DNA of 64,000 nucleotides from Lampris incognitus (taxonomy: Eukaryota > Chordata > Actinopteri > Lampriformes > Lampridae). The stretch lies in the NCBI RefSeq assembly GCF_029633865.1, contig NC_079216.1, positions 21,778,519 to 21,842,518 of the forward strand, in the 5' to 3' direction. A program made the position numbers and the translations under genes. The first letter of the stretch is position 1, and each line of letters opens with the position of its first letter. This document shows positions 1 through 11,041 of this stretch, one piece after another. Under the pieces are notes generated by a model. That model worked only from the letters and a program-made list of their open reading frames with translations. It searched no databases and was not told the DNA's origin.

Positions 1-690
1 GAATTGATCTACCGAGCCGAAAAGGGAGCTCCTCCCAAATAACATTAGCCACCCCTCCATCCTCACTCACATCTCTTCCGCGGCTACCGATGCACGCTGG
101 CGCATGTTGGAAAGCTCGAACGACATTTCTAGTTGCTTCGTTCACGGCTATGTTGCACCCTTGAGATGAAACACAACCTGCCGAAAAAAACACAACACGT
201 TAGGTGCTGTGAAGGACACACGGTACCTGATAGAGAAAGAAAGACCGCTGTCCCTGGCTCCAAACTTGTGACCGGGAGCCGCGGGTGCTGCTCGCTGTGG
301 CGGAGGAGAAACGAGTCGACACGAAAACAGGAAACGTTAACTGGCCACATCATGTAGCGAGCGTGACGTCACCACACCGCGTTTCCACGCTGGGAATTCT
401 CATTAATTTCAACGACGCGTGAAAGTTCCGACGAACGCAAACGCGCAACATATCCACGTAAACGTGACAAAAAAGCGACTTTGTTTAACCCTCCCCAACA
501 AAATCTTCACAATGAAAGCACAGAGGCGCGCTGCTAACTGAAGCGACAATTCAGGTCTTGAAAGGGAACTTCGGGGGTTGGCCAGGAATCTAGTCTCTCT
601 GTCTGTGGAAACGCTGGAAGTTTATATCCATAAGTTATGTCCATACTGACTATTCTCATAGATTTAAATCAGCCACATATATCCAAATGT
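1..690. other. CpG-rich unique sequence, no gene recognised
   Basis: The first ~600 bases are richer in CpG than the following sequence and contain a TGACGTCA palindrome at 364-371. I found no reading frame resembling a known protein and no match to the missing last exon of dkk3. It could be a promoter or CpG island of another gene, or unique sequence inside the last dkk3 intron. No function is assigned. Confidence 0.3.
364..371. promoter_or_regulatory. CRE-like palindrome (TGACGTCA)
   Basis: A perfect 8-bp cAMP-response-element palindrome lies in CpG-rich sequence. CREB/ATF proteins bind this motif, and it is commonest near transcription starts. No adjacent transcript is identified, so the call rests on the motif alone. 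Confidence 0.25.
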
Positions 691-727
691 CACATTCTGT
701 GATCTGCCAGTCTGCCACATCCGTGCT

Positions 728-754
728 TTGTGTGTGTGTGTGTGTGTGTGTGTG
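728..754. repeat. (TG)n microsatellite
   Basis: Uninterrupted TG dinucleotides followed by a purine-rich GAGGGA stretch. Short frames across it are low-complexity and not coding. Confidence 0.9.
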
Positions 755-1148
755 AGGGAGGGGAGGGGGAGGAAGAGAGAGAGGGAGAGCGTCCGTGTGA
801 ATGTGCGTGTGTGGGCAATACAGTAAATGACATAAACATGTGCATGTGAGTATCAGGCAAGATCCTAATGCTCTTCTTCCTGCATCCTAATGAATACATT
901 CTGTGTAGTATCTGGGTGTGAGGATGCGGAAGGGTCGTTTTCAGTGATACAAAAGCAGAAGAGCGACACATCTTGCCCTCTAGTGTTCAGCTATGCCCTT
1001 GCAGCAGCAGTAGAAATACTCCATGACATACAAGGACATAAAAAAACAATTTGTCTCCAAGTTTATTCAGAAAACACCACAACAGATTTTTCCTCGTTTA
1101 TCAGTCAAGACAAATACAAACAAATAAACAAACAAAAAAGTACTTTAG

Positions 1149-1261
1149 TCTGGCGGCCTGTCCAGGGTGTTTCCCCGCCTGCCGCCCTATGACTGCTGGG
1201 ATAGGTTCCAGCATCCCTGCGACACAGAGCAGGATAAGCGGTTTGGACAATGGATGGATGG
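1149..1261 (+). mobile_element. SINE 3' fragment (V-SINE-like tail)
   Basis: This matches the 3' part of a SINE-like repeat seen elsewhere in the window (18491-18618 minus, 20226-20501 plus, 25409-25690 plus). Shared features are GGCGGCCTGTCCAGGGTG, GACTGCTGGGATAGG and the ending GGATAAGCGG...ATGGATGGATGG. The tRNA-related head is missing, so it is a 5'-truncated copy. Confidence 0.7.
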
Positions 1262-1639
1262 AAAGTGCTTTATTTCCATCACACTATAAAATAGGTATTG
1301 GTTGTGTAACGCCTTTTTAGTGACCCCCAAATCAGTGCAATCAGAAAGTCGGTCCAGATATAACACATTATTTACTGAACTTTTGAACTTCTTTTACATG
1401 TCTTGCATTGTACTAAGTATAACTTCTGGACAGGATTATATGGGTCCTTTTTGTAGATTATGTATAATGACACTGTTTTTGGTCTTTCTTTTATATACAT
1501 CTTCCTTCAATGTTGTCTGGGTGTTGATCTACTCTCCACAAAGAGATCCACGCCTGCAAATAAAATGAGGACACCAAAAGTTAGGAAAACAACTAATATA
1601 CAATACCAACCTTGCTATCAGACAAAGTATTGTTCTCCA

Positions 1640-1640
<1 letters not shown>

Positions 1641-1687
<47 letters not shown>
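1641..1687. repeat. (AC)n microsatellite
   Basis: About 23 AC units without interruption. Confidence 0.9.
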
Positions 1688-1689
<2 letters not shown>

Positions 1690-2046
1690 ATTTTTGTAAA
1701 AAGAGAACATTTGTCTATTGAATTTTATTGAAAAAGGGAATGGACAGGTGGCTGTGCATTTGGAAAGGTCACCCTGAGCACACTGTTCTACTCTCACTTG
1801 CTGAAAAAGATGCAAAGACCTTTTACAATATTACAATGTTATAATTTCATTTAGCAGATACTTTTATCCAAAGCGACGTACATATGAGAGTTAATACAAC
1901 ACAAGGAAGGATCTAGTCAGGAGACAACAACACAAGTAAGTGTCAAAAAATTAGGTTCAAGTGCGATATGACATAGGTGTCAACAGGCAGTGGACAAAGG
2001 CAATACATAGGCTGCATATAAGCGATTTTTTTTTATATTAATACCA

Positions 2047-3204
2047 TCAGGTGTGGAGGTGTTCGTGAAAGAGCTGGGTTTTTAGCTTCTTCTTAAAGAT
2101 GGAGAGGGCCTCAGTAGATCGAATTGAGTTTGGTACCTCGTTCCAACACCGGGGAACTACAGAAGAGACGAGTCTGGCAAGTGACTTAGGGCCCCGTTGT
2201 GGCGGAAGTGTCAGGCACCTTTCATTGGCAGAGCATAGTGAGCAGGACTGGACCTGAACGAGGGAGTTCAGGCAGGCGGGAGCTGTTTCAGTTGCTGTTT
2301 TGTAAGCGAGCATCAAGGTTTTGAATTTGATGCGGGCAGCAACTGGGAGCCAGTGGAGGGATATGAACAGCAGAGTGACTTGTGCTGTTTTGGGTTGGTT
2401 GAAGAGCAGACGCGCTGCCGCGTTCTGGATCATTTGCAGAGGTTTGAAAGTGCATGCAGGGAGACCTGCCAGTAAGGAGTTGCAGTAGTCAGTGCGTGAT
2501 ATAACAAGAGCCTGTACCAGGAGTTGTGCTGCATGCTCAGACAGGTAGGGTCTAATTTTCCTGATGTTGTGCAGGACAAATTGGCACGACCTAGCAATCG
2601 AGGCCACGTGAACCTTAAAGGTTAGTTGGTCATCAATCATGACACCCAGGTTTCGGGCAGACTTTGTGGGCATGAGCTGGGTTGATCTAAGCTGGATATT
2701 GATCTGTTGTTGTATGGATGGACTGGCTGGGATGACAAGGGGCTTCGTCTTTGATAGGTTAAGCTGAAGGTGGCGTTCTTTCATGCATGTAGAGCTGTCA
2801 GCAAGGCATGATGATATCCGTGTCGAGACTGTGAGGTCATCTGGCGGGAATGATAGGAAGAGCTGGGTATTGTCAGCATAGCAATGGTATGAGAAACCAT
2901 GGGAGAGAATGATTGCACCAAGTGAGGTGGTGTATATTGAGAAAAGAAGGGGAATGAGCAATGACCCTTGAGACACCCCTGTGGATAAGCTGTGCGGTTT
3001 GGACACTTCTCCCCTCCAAGATAGTCTAAAAGATTTCCCTGAGAAGTAGGACATGAACCAATGGAGGGCCGATCCTAAGATACCAAGCTCAGTGAGTGTG
3101 GAGAGGAGGATTTGGTGGTTAACCGTGTCAAAGGCAGCTGACAGATCTAGAAGCAATAAAGCTGAGGACTGACCAGCAGCTCTAGCCAAACGCAGTGATT
3201 CCAT
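2047..3204 (-). pseudogene. L2 LINE reverse transcriptase domain (broken)
   Basis: A 385-residue open stretch covers the RT fingers, palm and C-terminal region. Recognisable motifs are LLDLSAAFDTVNHQ (motif A) and VSQGS...LLFSIYT (motif B). The active site reads YADN where YADD is expected, so a catalytic Asp is replaced by Asn. An in-frame TAG at 3241-3243 (minus strand) separates it from the endonuclease part. It probably encodes nothing functional now. Confidence 0.85.
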
Positions 3205-3316
3205 TACCGACAGGAGTGCAGTCTCGGTAGAGTGACCCCGCTAAAAGCCAGACTGATTTGGATCATACAGATTGTTCTCAGAAAGGAATTCAGAGACTTG
3301 GTTAAAGACCATGCGC

Positions 3317-4480
3317 TCAAGTCTTTTTGATAGAAAGGGTAACAGGTCTGTAGTTTTCAACCTGGGCTGGGTTGAGTGTAGGTTTTTTGAGCAGTGGGGT
3401 GACCTGAGAGTGCTTAAATGCGGCGGGGAACACAGCTGTTGTAAGCGAGGAGTTGATGATGTGTGTGACTGCGGGGTTAAGTGCGGGGGAAATGGTCTGT
3501 AGGTGGTTGTTAGGTATTGGGTCCAGCGGACAGGTAGTGGGATGAGAGTCTAGCAGAAGCTTGGAGATTTTCTCCTCAGTCATGGGGGGGCAAGAATAAG
3601 GCGAGTGAGACACTTTTAGCTGGCAGTGGCAGACAGAGTTGCAGTGGCAGACAGGAGTGAGCAGAGTGGAGGTCAGAAGAGGGGGTGGATTGAGGAGTGA
3701 GCTAAAAGCTAAAAACATTTTTTGATCATTAGTGATGTCACAGATCTTGTTCTGATAGTAAGTGGTATTAGCTGTTTTTAAGCTGGGGGAGAATGATGCG
3801 AGGAGACACTGATAGTCACTGACGTCAGTGGACTCTCTGGCTTTACACCATTTTCTCTCTGCCGCTCTGAGCCCCGCCCTTGGCTCTCTGATGACCCCAG
3901 TGAGCCATGGACTAGGGAGAGCATTACGAGCAGGTTTGGATGCTAGAGGGCAGCGATTGTTAAGCGAGGCGGCTAGCGAGGAACAGTGTGTGTCTGTAGC
4001 CTCATTGACAGGGAGTGAGGAGAATTCATTATGAGGAGGCATGGAAGCCAAGACCTCATTGGAAAGCTGGGCCAGTGTAAGAGAACAGAAGTTTTGGCGG
4101 AAGGAGACAATTTGTGGAGGAATGTGAGGATGTTTCAGTAAGGAGGCGGTGAATTGAATAAAGAAGTGGTCTGACAGATGTAGGGGGGTGACAGTTCCGA
4201 GACAGCAGTTCCGAGTCAAAATCAGATCAAGAGTAATGCCCACTTTGTGTGTGGGAGGGGTGGGGACCTGTTTGAGGTCAAAAGAGGACAGAAGAGACAG
4301 GAAGTCAGTTGCTTGGGTTTTGTCAATAAGGATATTCATGTCTCCCATGATAATCAGTGGCGTGTCATTGTCAGGAATGGCTGAGAGTAACATGTCTAGT
4401 TCGACTACAAAGTTCCCCAGTTGACACCCTGGTGGGTGGTATATGACAACTACAAATAGGTTAATAGGAGCAGTAACCAT
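3317..4480 (-). pseudogene. L2 LINE endonuclease and RT N-terminal part (broken)
   Basis: A 387-residue open stretch. The N-terminal half resembles the apurinic/apyrimidinic-type endonuclease of L2/CR1 LINEs, with GDMNI, TLDLILTR and LSDHFFI motifs. The C-terminal half runs into the start of the RT (PLLKKPTLNP, ENYRPV). The enzyme nicks target DNA to prime reverse transcription. The start of the endonuclease is degraded beyond 4480. Confidence 0.8.
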
Positions 4481-4960
4481 GATTGCGTGCTATTCAAAAG
4501 GAGGCATTGTTGCTTAGCAGAGAAAGCTTAGTGAATTTCCAGTCTTTGGAAATGAGGACACCCGTACTGCCTCCACACCCAACAGAACAGGGTGTGTGTG
4601 GAAAAAGCAGAGTCAACAGAGAGTGTGGCCAGTGTGGCAGTGTTTTCTGGATGTATCCAGGTTTCGGTCAGGGCTAGTACCTGAATGTCTGACATATTAG
4701 CAAGTGGTTGGATAAATTCTGTTTTATTTAAAGGCGACTGGCAATTTCATAAGCCAAAAGTGAATGAGGAGTTAGTAGAGGAGGCTTTCCTGAGTGAATA
4801 GAGATTCTTAGGGTTGCATTGTCTGCGACAGATGTGATTTTTTTCGATAACCGTGAATGACAGGGATGTCTTGGAGCACATGGTGGGTGAGACAGGCAAC
4901 AAGAGAAAAGGGAATTACCAGTCAGTGTCCTTGCTCAGTGGACTTGCACAGGTAGACCTT

Positions 4961-5000
4961 TTCAATTCTATTGTATTCTACTCTATTCTATTCTATTCAT
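4961..5000. repeat. (TTCTA)n simple repeat
   Basis: Degenerate TTCTA pentamers at the upstream boundary of the L2 LINE. SINE and LINE tails in fish often seed this repeat. Confidence 0.8.
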
Positions 5001-5083
5001 TCAGCGATCACAGATGTCAATCTACTGTTGGCCCAGAGCTAGGAACATTGGTTTCATTCCTCGTAATACCATCTGTCTCTCAC

Positions 5084-5234
5084 CCATGAGGTTGGCACTG
5101 CAGGCCGGGGGCACAGGGGCAGTGGTCCTGAGGACTCTCTGGATCCCAAGCCAACATGTCCATCAGCAGGTTGGGGTGGCTCAGACAGGACTCCCCCCTC
5201 TCTGGTCTGGGGTTGCACACAGGAAATAAAAGCT
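5084..5234 (-). CDS. dkk3: dkk3 exon 6 (Cys-rich domain 2), with apparent one-base deficit
   Basis: The acceptor is CCTCCAG at 5235 and the donor is gtgaga from 5083. It encodes [16 protein letters not shown], then DHCPCAP. To continue into the expected GLQCQPH segment the frame must shift by one base in the run of four C near 5105. The GLQCQPH codons are intact in the other frame. This is either a homopolymer sequencing error or a true frameshift. The donor dinucleotide and phase still fit a following exon. Confidence 0.85.
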
Positions 5235-7697
5235 CTGGAGGGAGGAACACAGAGCAAGAGAGGGGTTTTTTTTGGGGGGGGGGGTAAGGAGAAAAAATGG
5301 GAGTTATTAAATTAATTTATTAAAATTGGGCTAAATGGGGGGTTACCCATTTTCCACTCGGGGGTTAATAGAGTATTTCTGATTCTGATTATAACTGCTA
5401 AATGAGAATTTCCTCAGGGAAATTAAGACAGAATCTATACAGGATTGTTGCCTGACTCCAGAAGAAGGATACTACAATATTGTCACAAACAGCTATAGGA
5501 GGACCAATGCTATGTGTAAGATTGTGACAGCTCACCAATGTGAGAGAAGAAAACATCAGCGTCCATCTCCACGTAAAGCCCCGAATGCTGACTGCTTGGT
5601 AGTATGGATGTATTACAGCAGAACTGGATACGGCGCCGCCGCTCAGCCTTGCCGCTGATTTTTTCATGTGGTCACTCGCGGTATTGCAGCGAAAAATCTC
5701 CTCGGCCCAAAAAGCATTTTCCCCATAGACCACCATTCTAAAAGAGACGCCTGTAAAACTATTGACAGGACACCTGCAGCTATAATCATGGTCAATTATT
5801 ACTTTTCGTATTGTATATTTTTAAGCCACGGGATTTTAATCTTTTTTTAAACATTTCCAAAGCCCAGAAAAAGCCCAGAAAAATCTTACGAGTCGTTTTC
5901 ATAGCCTAGAGGCATGATTTGAGTAACACTACTGCGCATATTCAGTGGGCTCCATGTACCCGGAAGTAACCCGGAAGCCAGAAACTTTTTCGGCGTATGC
6001 ACCAGATGAGCAATTCTCATAGGAATGAACAGGCGCCATTTTTAGATCCGGTATCCAGTTCTACTTACCTCCATGCTTGGTAGTCTCTATGTGTTTTACC
6101 TTGGCATTATGGGAACTTATTTTGTTTCACATCAATAGTACCTAGACTTATTTTACCTCACCTCTATTCAAGCAAGACTTGGTAGACCTCGTCTCATACA
6201 TGAGATTAGTCCAACATCACATTTATGGGGAGCGAGGTTTTGTTAAGCCTTCTGAGCAGCATCAGTTTGATGTCAACTTTGGTCAGACTAGGCAAGTATG
6301 GGGTATTTACCCCTTAATGGGCCTGCTACTCAGGTTGAGTGAGACTCACCTCTCTGGAAGGCACAGCACAGGGTGGACCTGCAGTCACTCTGGGACTGAC
6401 AGATGGTTCCCTCTGCTCCTCTGGTGACGTTCACTGTACACTGACCCCAAACACACAGCTCATCTGAGCAGCACTCCTCATCCTTAGTGCACGGCTGTGT
6501 AAGAACACACACAACCAAACACCATAAACCCCCCCACACACACACACACACACTCACAAATTATATTAATTAACAAAGTATTTTTGCACTCAATCAGCTG
6601 TCATTTGCTGAAGTCTGTTTTGTAACCACCGTGGTGGCTCGGTGGATTTTAACAAAATATCTCTTTACAGTTATTCTTGCAAGTTAGAAAAAGTGAAAAT
6701 ATTGATATGATATACCCACCATATCAGTTGGTATGCATGGAAGGCACTTTGAGTTTTCAATTTCATACAGGCAGTACTTCAGGTCACCACAGTCCTCATC
6801 CACCATGCACTCCTAGGGAAGAGATGAAAGCAGCAGACGTGCAGAGAGGAGTGTGGAGTTAAGGGTCATGGTCTGCTGCTTTCCTGCATCTCTTCATGCA
6901 CAGAGCTACTTCATGGAGACCCACAATGATTGATCAACTAGAGATTGATGGTAAAATGTTGTGCCAGATAGTATTGTTATCGCTTTCTCTTTTTTACCAC
7001 AATCTTTTTTCATCTTTGACATCTAACTGCAACTTTAAGATGATAAGTTATTATAAATTATAACTGTGCAGCAGACAAAATATATTCTTACTTCTTCCCC
7101 TTCATACATTTTGCTGAAAATGACAGATTGCCAATCCAAACACTCCACAACGTAGTTGGAATGTTTGCATGAAATGTACACACACCCAAACACACACACA
7201 CTTGTGTTTCCCAGTCACTCAACACGTTAATAGGTGGCAGCAAAACCAAGCCAAGCAGTGTGTGATCCCTAACGTTCAGTCTGCAGACTCCTGTCTGGTC
7301 ACAGGGAACAGCGTCTGGACACAGGAGGCCGGGAAACTCGGTTATTTGGTGCTTTTCATCTTTTGGAGCGATGCTGTCTGGGGAGTCAGCATGCAAACTA
7401 AGCCAAGTCCCCGAACACCAGGCACCACATCAGAGAGGCCGACAGGATGCTGTTCGAGTCAGGAACCACATCAAAAGCCCAAGAGGCAACTTGTTCAGGT
7501 CTTAATCAGGCTCCCCCATGACACAGAACCATATCTACTTCATCTCCTAACCTCTCCTGCTGCTGAGCTGCAGCACTGATGACCTAATTAGCTCGCCGGC
7601 CAACCAGGCGGGGACATGTGAGCATGCTCAGTACGTCATGTTTTTGTTTCCACTTCCATGTTAACGCACAAGAAGGACATATCGGGTGACACAAAGA

Positions 7698-7744
<47 letters not shown>

Positions 7745-7817
7745 AATATTTGACATGCCAGATTATTCATTTAACAGATGAGGGCCGAGTTTCTTTCCTT
7801 TCAGCTCTTCTTCTTCT

Positions 7818-7913
<96 letters not shown>

Positions 7914-7932
7914 GTCACTCTCTCTCTCGTTG

Positions 7933-8006
<74 letters not shown>

Positions 8007-8134
8007 TCCCCTCTCTGTCTCTCAGTCCCTCTCTCTTTGTCTCTCTATCTCTCTGTCTCGCTGTCACTCTCTCTCTGTCTGTCTCTCTCTCCCTCTCTCC
8101 CCCCCTCTCTGTCTCTCTGTCTGTCTGTCTCTCC

Positions 8135-8165
<31 letters not shown>

Positions 8166-11041
8166 ATGGACACCTCTGTCTGACAGTCGTTCCCTGTAAA
8201 ACGTCTCTTTCCCTCGGCTCTCTTCCAGCCCAGCCACCTCCCTGTTCCTGTTAACACTTTCTTCTTCTGGACCTGAAACTTTCTCTTCCAACTGAGACGC
8301 CTCACACAATAAAAGTCTGACAGTGTTGTGTGTACATGATGTTTTGAATGTACCAAATGGATCTCATCATTCTAAATATGTTATACACTGAAATGGAAAG
8401 GAGCAGAGATGGATGGAGGGCAGATGGTTCTTTCTTCTTCTTGTTCAGTATGTGGCCACATATAGGATGACTGGGGCAGATACTTGAAGGTTGGAGGAAC
8501 ACGCTGTGCTCCGCTGTGTCCGCAAAAGCACACTATATTAAAATGCATCTAATTAAACCCCAGATGACTTCAGCTCTTCACAGCCAAATAAGCCCAGCCG
8601 ACTTCACTTGTAAATCTGTTCAAAATATTTTCCAAAAACTTATCCCCCCCCACACACCTCTGGAACCTGAAAAAAAAACTCAGCATTGTGGGAAACGAGG
8701 CTAATTAAATTTACACCGTTATTTTTTTTAGATAATGTTTTGTATTTTTTTTAGTGTGCTGTCATCATGCTATAAAATGTGTATATTGAGTGCTGTGAGT
8801 GCGGCAGACTTTTCCCCGCAGGGTTTTCCTGCTGAACTCGCCTTCCTGTCCTGTTGACTTTCCAGCAACACGCTCTATTAATGTGACCACAGTCTGCAAG
8901 TGTGCCAGGAAAGCAGGAGATCAAAAGCTGTTATAAACTCCATAATGACAAAGGAGGCAGCCAAAAGGGGTACTGAGCCCAGTCCAGGCTAGCTGGCTGC
9001 TTAAAACTATGAAAAGTACATGGTAGGGCTGTTTGCTGAGGATGAGCTCATTCTGTTTCAAACTGCCGAGAGGAGGCAGCCACAGTGGGAGACTTCATGC
9101 TGCACTCCATGTTCTCATCTTCCAGAGATTTGTGTTATTCTAATGAGTGCATGTGAGTGGTGAGTGAGTATTGATTGGAAAAAGAAGTCTCTATGTCCTG
9201 GGCTAAAGTACTAAGTTTATGTTTTGTGGGAGCAGTTATGCAAAGAATGTGATTATTATATTTCAAATTGAAAAAGACACGTGACTCCTCTTCGGTGGGA
9301 TGTGGTCGGAGAGGATAAGCTTTTCTCCGTGTTTGGGGGCAGCCTGGCCCTGGAGTCGGCATCATAAATACCAAAAGCTGCAGAGTAGAGATATTTGGTT
9401 TGAGACGAGGGCAGTCAAATACAGTGTTTTGCCTCTAAAATCAACAGACTGGCTCGAGATCTCTTGTGTCAGTCGGTCACGGGCTAGATCAGTACGGGCT
9501 GATGTAACGGCATCCATTATCAGCCATATATTATCTCAAATAGACGTTAGAGTCGGACTACACCGAACTACTTTGTCTCTGGGAGAACATCTGTAGGCCA
9601 GGGGGGTCCACATTACAGGTCACAACCCAGCAAGGGCTTTTGAGTCCCGCAGAGACACATTTGCGATGGTGTTTTAAAGTGACTGGCTTGTTTAGGAACC
9701 AGAAGGTCTGCCACACAATGTGGTTCCATTAGTCGTTCATTGTCCTTGGGAAAAACGCCTAGGTGAATGAACAGGCAACCTGGCCAGGGGAAGGTGAGGC
9801 GTGCTGAAATGACAACACGGCGTTGTAAATACCAAGCATGCATTATTGCTGTCATCATCTACTTCCATCTATTGCTCATGCAACCTAGGCTGAATAAGTC
9901 TGGTGTAACACTCACATGGTCCACGCTGTTCCACTGCGCAGGCATCTCCATGTGGATATGTGATACATGAGTCTCTCCTGTTCTATTATTAGTCTCCTAT
10001 GAGGGGAGAAGACATCAATATGACATACAGCCATTAAAAATGGCAAGATCCAAACAAACAGACTTCCATGGGTTTTATAGTTCACGTGGACTCAAACTAG
10101 TCTTAGCTATCCTGTCAAAGCACACGGTGCTTTAACTGTGGATGCTTCACGGTGCCCATGGTGTGCTTTTTAAATGTCACAACTCTAGCACAAATCACAA
10201 CGTTGTCAAAAAGGACTTTACAGCCACAGTTATAGTAAGTACAGCATAAAACGCCCCCTATCCCCCGACCCGCGATCCGGACGAGGAAAACCTCCTGAGA
10301 AAGTCCTGTCCAAAGACGAGGTCAGGAATCAGGATCACACCTACCTCAATAGTCCTGTCCAGGACCTTAATATGTCCGTCCTTCCCCGTCCTCGTAGTTT
10401 CGTTGTTGTAGTTCAGATGTAGGTCCAGTGACGTCAAGGAGGACTTGACATTCTCAGTAGCTATCTGTTGAAATCAAATGTGTGTCAAAAGTGAAAAGGC
10501 TGAAATGTGGCCCATATTACCTGAAATTTTAAAATAGAATAGAATACAATAAAATAGAATAGGATAGCCTGACACGGTGAATAGCTGTCTTCATATTCAT
10601 GCATATAGTCACTGTTTGTTTCAGAAAGCATAAAGTCAGATCTTTCATAATAAAAAAAAATGTAAATACAGTTCCAGGAGTGGCACTTCTGGTGTATGTT
10701 GTGTTTTTGAGTTGTGGTTCACAGTCTCACTTCAGAAGCGGTCTCATGCAGTGGAAACGACGTAAAACATCCTCAATAAGAAGTCCTAAAAGAAGACAGA
10801 TAAGACAGCAGACCTGGTCCACCGCCTCCTCCAGGATGTGCTGCGTGTCCTCCATCAGCATTTCCACCTCTCGAAACATTTCATTGAGACTTACTGAGCC
10901 TCGGTCCAGCGCGTCCCCGAACACATATCCGCTCACAGGGCCACTGGTCACCAGTAATCCCAGACTCACAGACACCACGGACACCAGCGACACCAGTGAC
11001 ATCACCGACAGCAGCGTCCCCGCGGCGGTGGCAGCCAACAT
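5084..11041 (-). CDS. dkk3: dickkopf-3-like secreted protein, six coding exons, 3' end not found
   Basis: DKK3 is a secreted glycoprotein with a coiled N-terminal region and two cysteine-rich domains, and it modulates Wnt and related signalling outside the cell. Six exons with GT/AG borders can be joined: 10814-11041, 10345-10464, 9916-9996, 6720-6812, 6350-6494 and 5084-5234. Exon phases fit throughout. Diagnostic segments include [48 protein letters not shown] and LCCAFQR. Oddities: exon 6 appears to lack one base in a run of C near 5105, and the last exon (the VCKP-type segment and acidic tail) is not visible downstream. The paralogue (dkk3a or dkk3b) cannot be told. The gene is head to head with mical2. 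Confidence 0.88.
5603..6075. mobile_element. short non-autonomous DNA transposon (MITE) with ~10-bp target duplication
   Basis: Imperfect terminal inverted repeats: the left end reads ATGGATG...AGAACTGGATAC (5604-5631) and the right end is its inverse GTATCCAGTTCT...CCTCCAT (6051-6074). Identical direct repeats GCTTGGTAGT flank the unit (5594-5603 and 6075-6084). It has no coding capacity. A 9-10 bp duplication points towards Mutator-like elements; the superfamily is not certain. It lies in dkk3 intron 5. Confidence 0.6.
6350..6494 (-). CDS. dkk3: dkk3 exon 5 (Cys-rich domain 1 to linker)
   Basis: A 145-bp exon (48 codons plus one base), acceptor TTACACAG and donor gtgagt. It encodes [18 protein letters not shown] and later TICQSQSDC and LCCAFQR. 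The cysteine spacing and the LCVWGQC and CCAFQR blocks are hallmarks of DKK3 rather than DKK1, 2 or 4. Confidence 0.93.
6720..6812 (-). CDS. dkk3: dkk3 exon 4 (start of first Cys-rich domain)
   Basis: A 93-bp exon, 31 codons, phase 0. The acceptor follows a pyrimidine-rich tract (...CTTCCCTAG) and the donor is gtgggt. It encodes [14 protein letters not shown] and CLPC, the first cysteines of the dickkopf N-terminal Cys-rich domain. Confidence 0.9.
7700..7743. repeat. (CA)n microsatellite
   Basis: About 22 CA units in a dkk3 intron. Confidence 0.9.
7815..8166. repeat. ~350-bp polypyrimidine (CT)n tract
   Basis: Nearly pure CT/TC on the plus strand, broken by GTTGTCACTC insertions near 7911 and 7929 and by a run of C near 8133. 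The serine/leucine-rich open frames over it are artefacts of the repeat. Confidence 0.95.
9916..9996 (-). CDS. dkk3: dkk3 exon 3
   Basis: An 81-bp exon, 27 codons, phase 0 at both ends, with acceptor CTCATAG and donor gtgagt. It begins [10 protein letters not shown], matching the TNNQTG sequon of DKK3. The rest of the exon is poorly conserved. It is too short to be noticed as an open frame by itself; phase, splice sites and the TNNRTG motif support it. Confidence 0.75.
10345..10464 (-). CDS. dkk3: dkk3 exon 2
   Basis: A 120-bp exon, 40 codons, phase 0 at both ends. The acceptor is ...CAACAG at 10465 and the donor is gtaggt from 10344. It encodes [20 protein letters not shown], corresponding to the N-glycosylated NET segment and HIKV/HVHREI region of vertebrate DKK3. 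Confidence 0.85.
10814..11041 (-). CDS. dkk3: dkk3 exon 1 (signal peptide and coiled region)
   Basis: Starts at ATG 11041 and encodes 76 residues. The first ~35 are hydrophobic and look like a signal peptide. They are followed by the DKK3-specific [18 protein letters not shown] segment. It ends GTG GAC CAG before a weak GT donor (gtctgc) at 10813-10812. Reading past the donor loses the resemblance to DKK3. Confidence 0.88.

Larger units (their letters stand above)
1821..4960 (-). mobile_element. L2-type LINE, 5'-truncated and degenerate
   Basis: On the minus strand this reads endonuclease, then reverse transcriptase, then a short 3' UTR. The 3' UTR contains the motif typical of fish L2 tails (GCAGATACTTTTATCC on the plus strand) and ends at about 1821 in TGTAA-like repeats. 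The 5' end stops near 4960 in a (TTCTA)n tract, with only a remnant of the N-terminal endonuclease motif (TETW) at about 4600-4700. Nonsense codons and frame changes show it is dead. It sits downstream of the last readable dkk3 exon, probably inside a dkk3 intron. Confidence 0.85.
6813..9915 (-). other. dkk3 intron 3, no further exon seen
   Basis: This interval between exons 3 and 4 holds a (CA)n tract, a ~350-bp CT-rich tract and unique sequence. Open stretches at 7088-7396 and 8045-8356 (minus strand) carry no DKK3 motif and the phases do not require another exon. Confidence 0.6.

Noticed and set aside
7088-7396. Minus-strand open frame with CDQTGVC, considered as a dkk3 exon
   Set aside because: Exons 3 and 4 already join in phase 0 with conserved content, and this frame has no DKK3 motif or suitable splice sites.
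7750-8254. Long serine/leucine open frames over the CT tract
   Set aside because: They are pure dinucleotide repeat translated in several frames.
8815-8860. Minus-strand stretch reading VNRTG, considered as dkk3 exon 3
   Set aside because: The candidate at 9916-9996 has better splice sites, correct phase and the TNNRTG motif.
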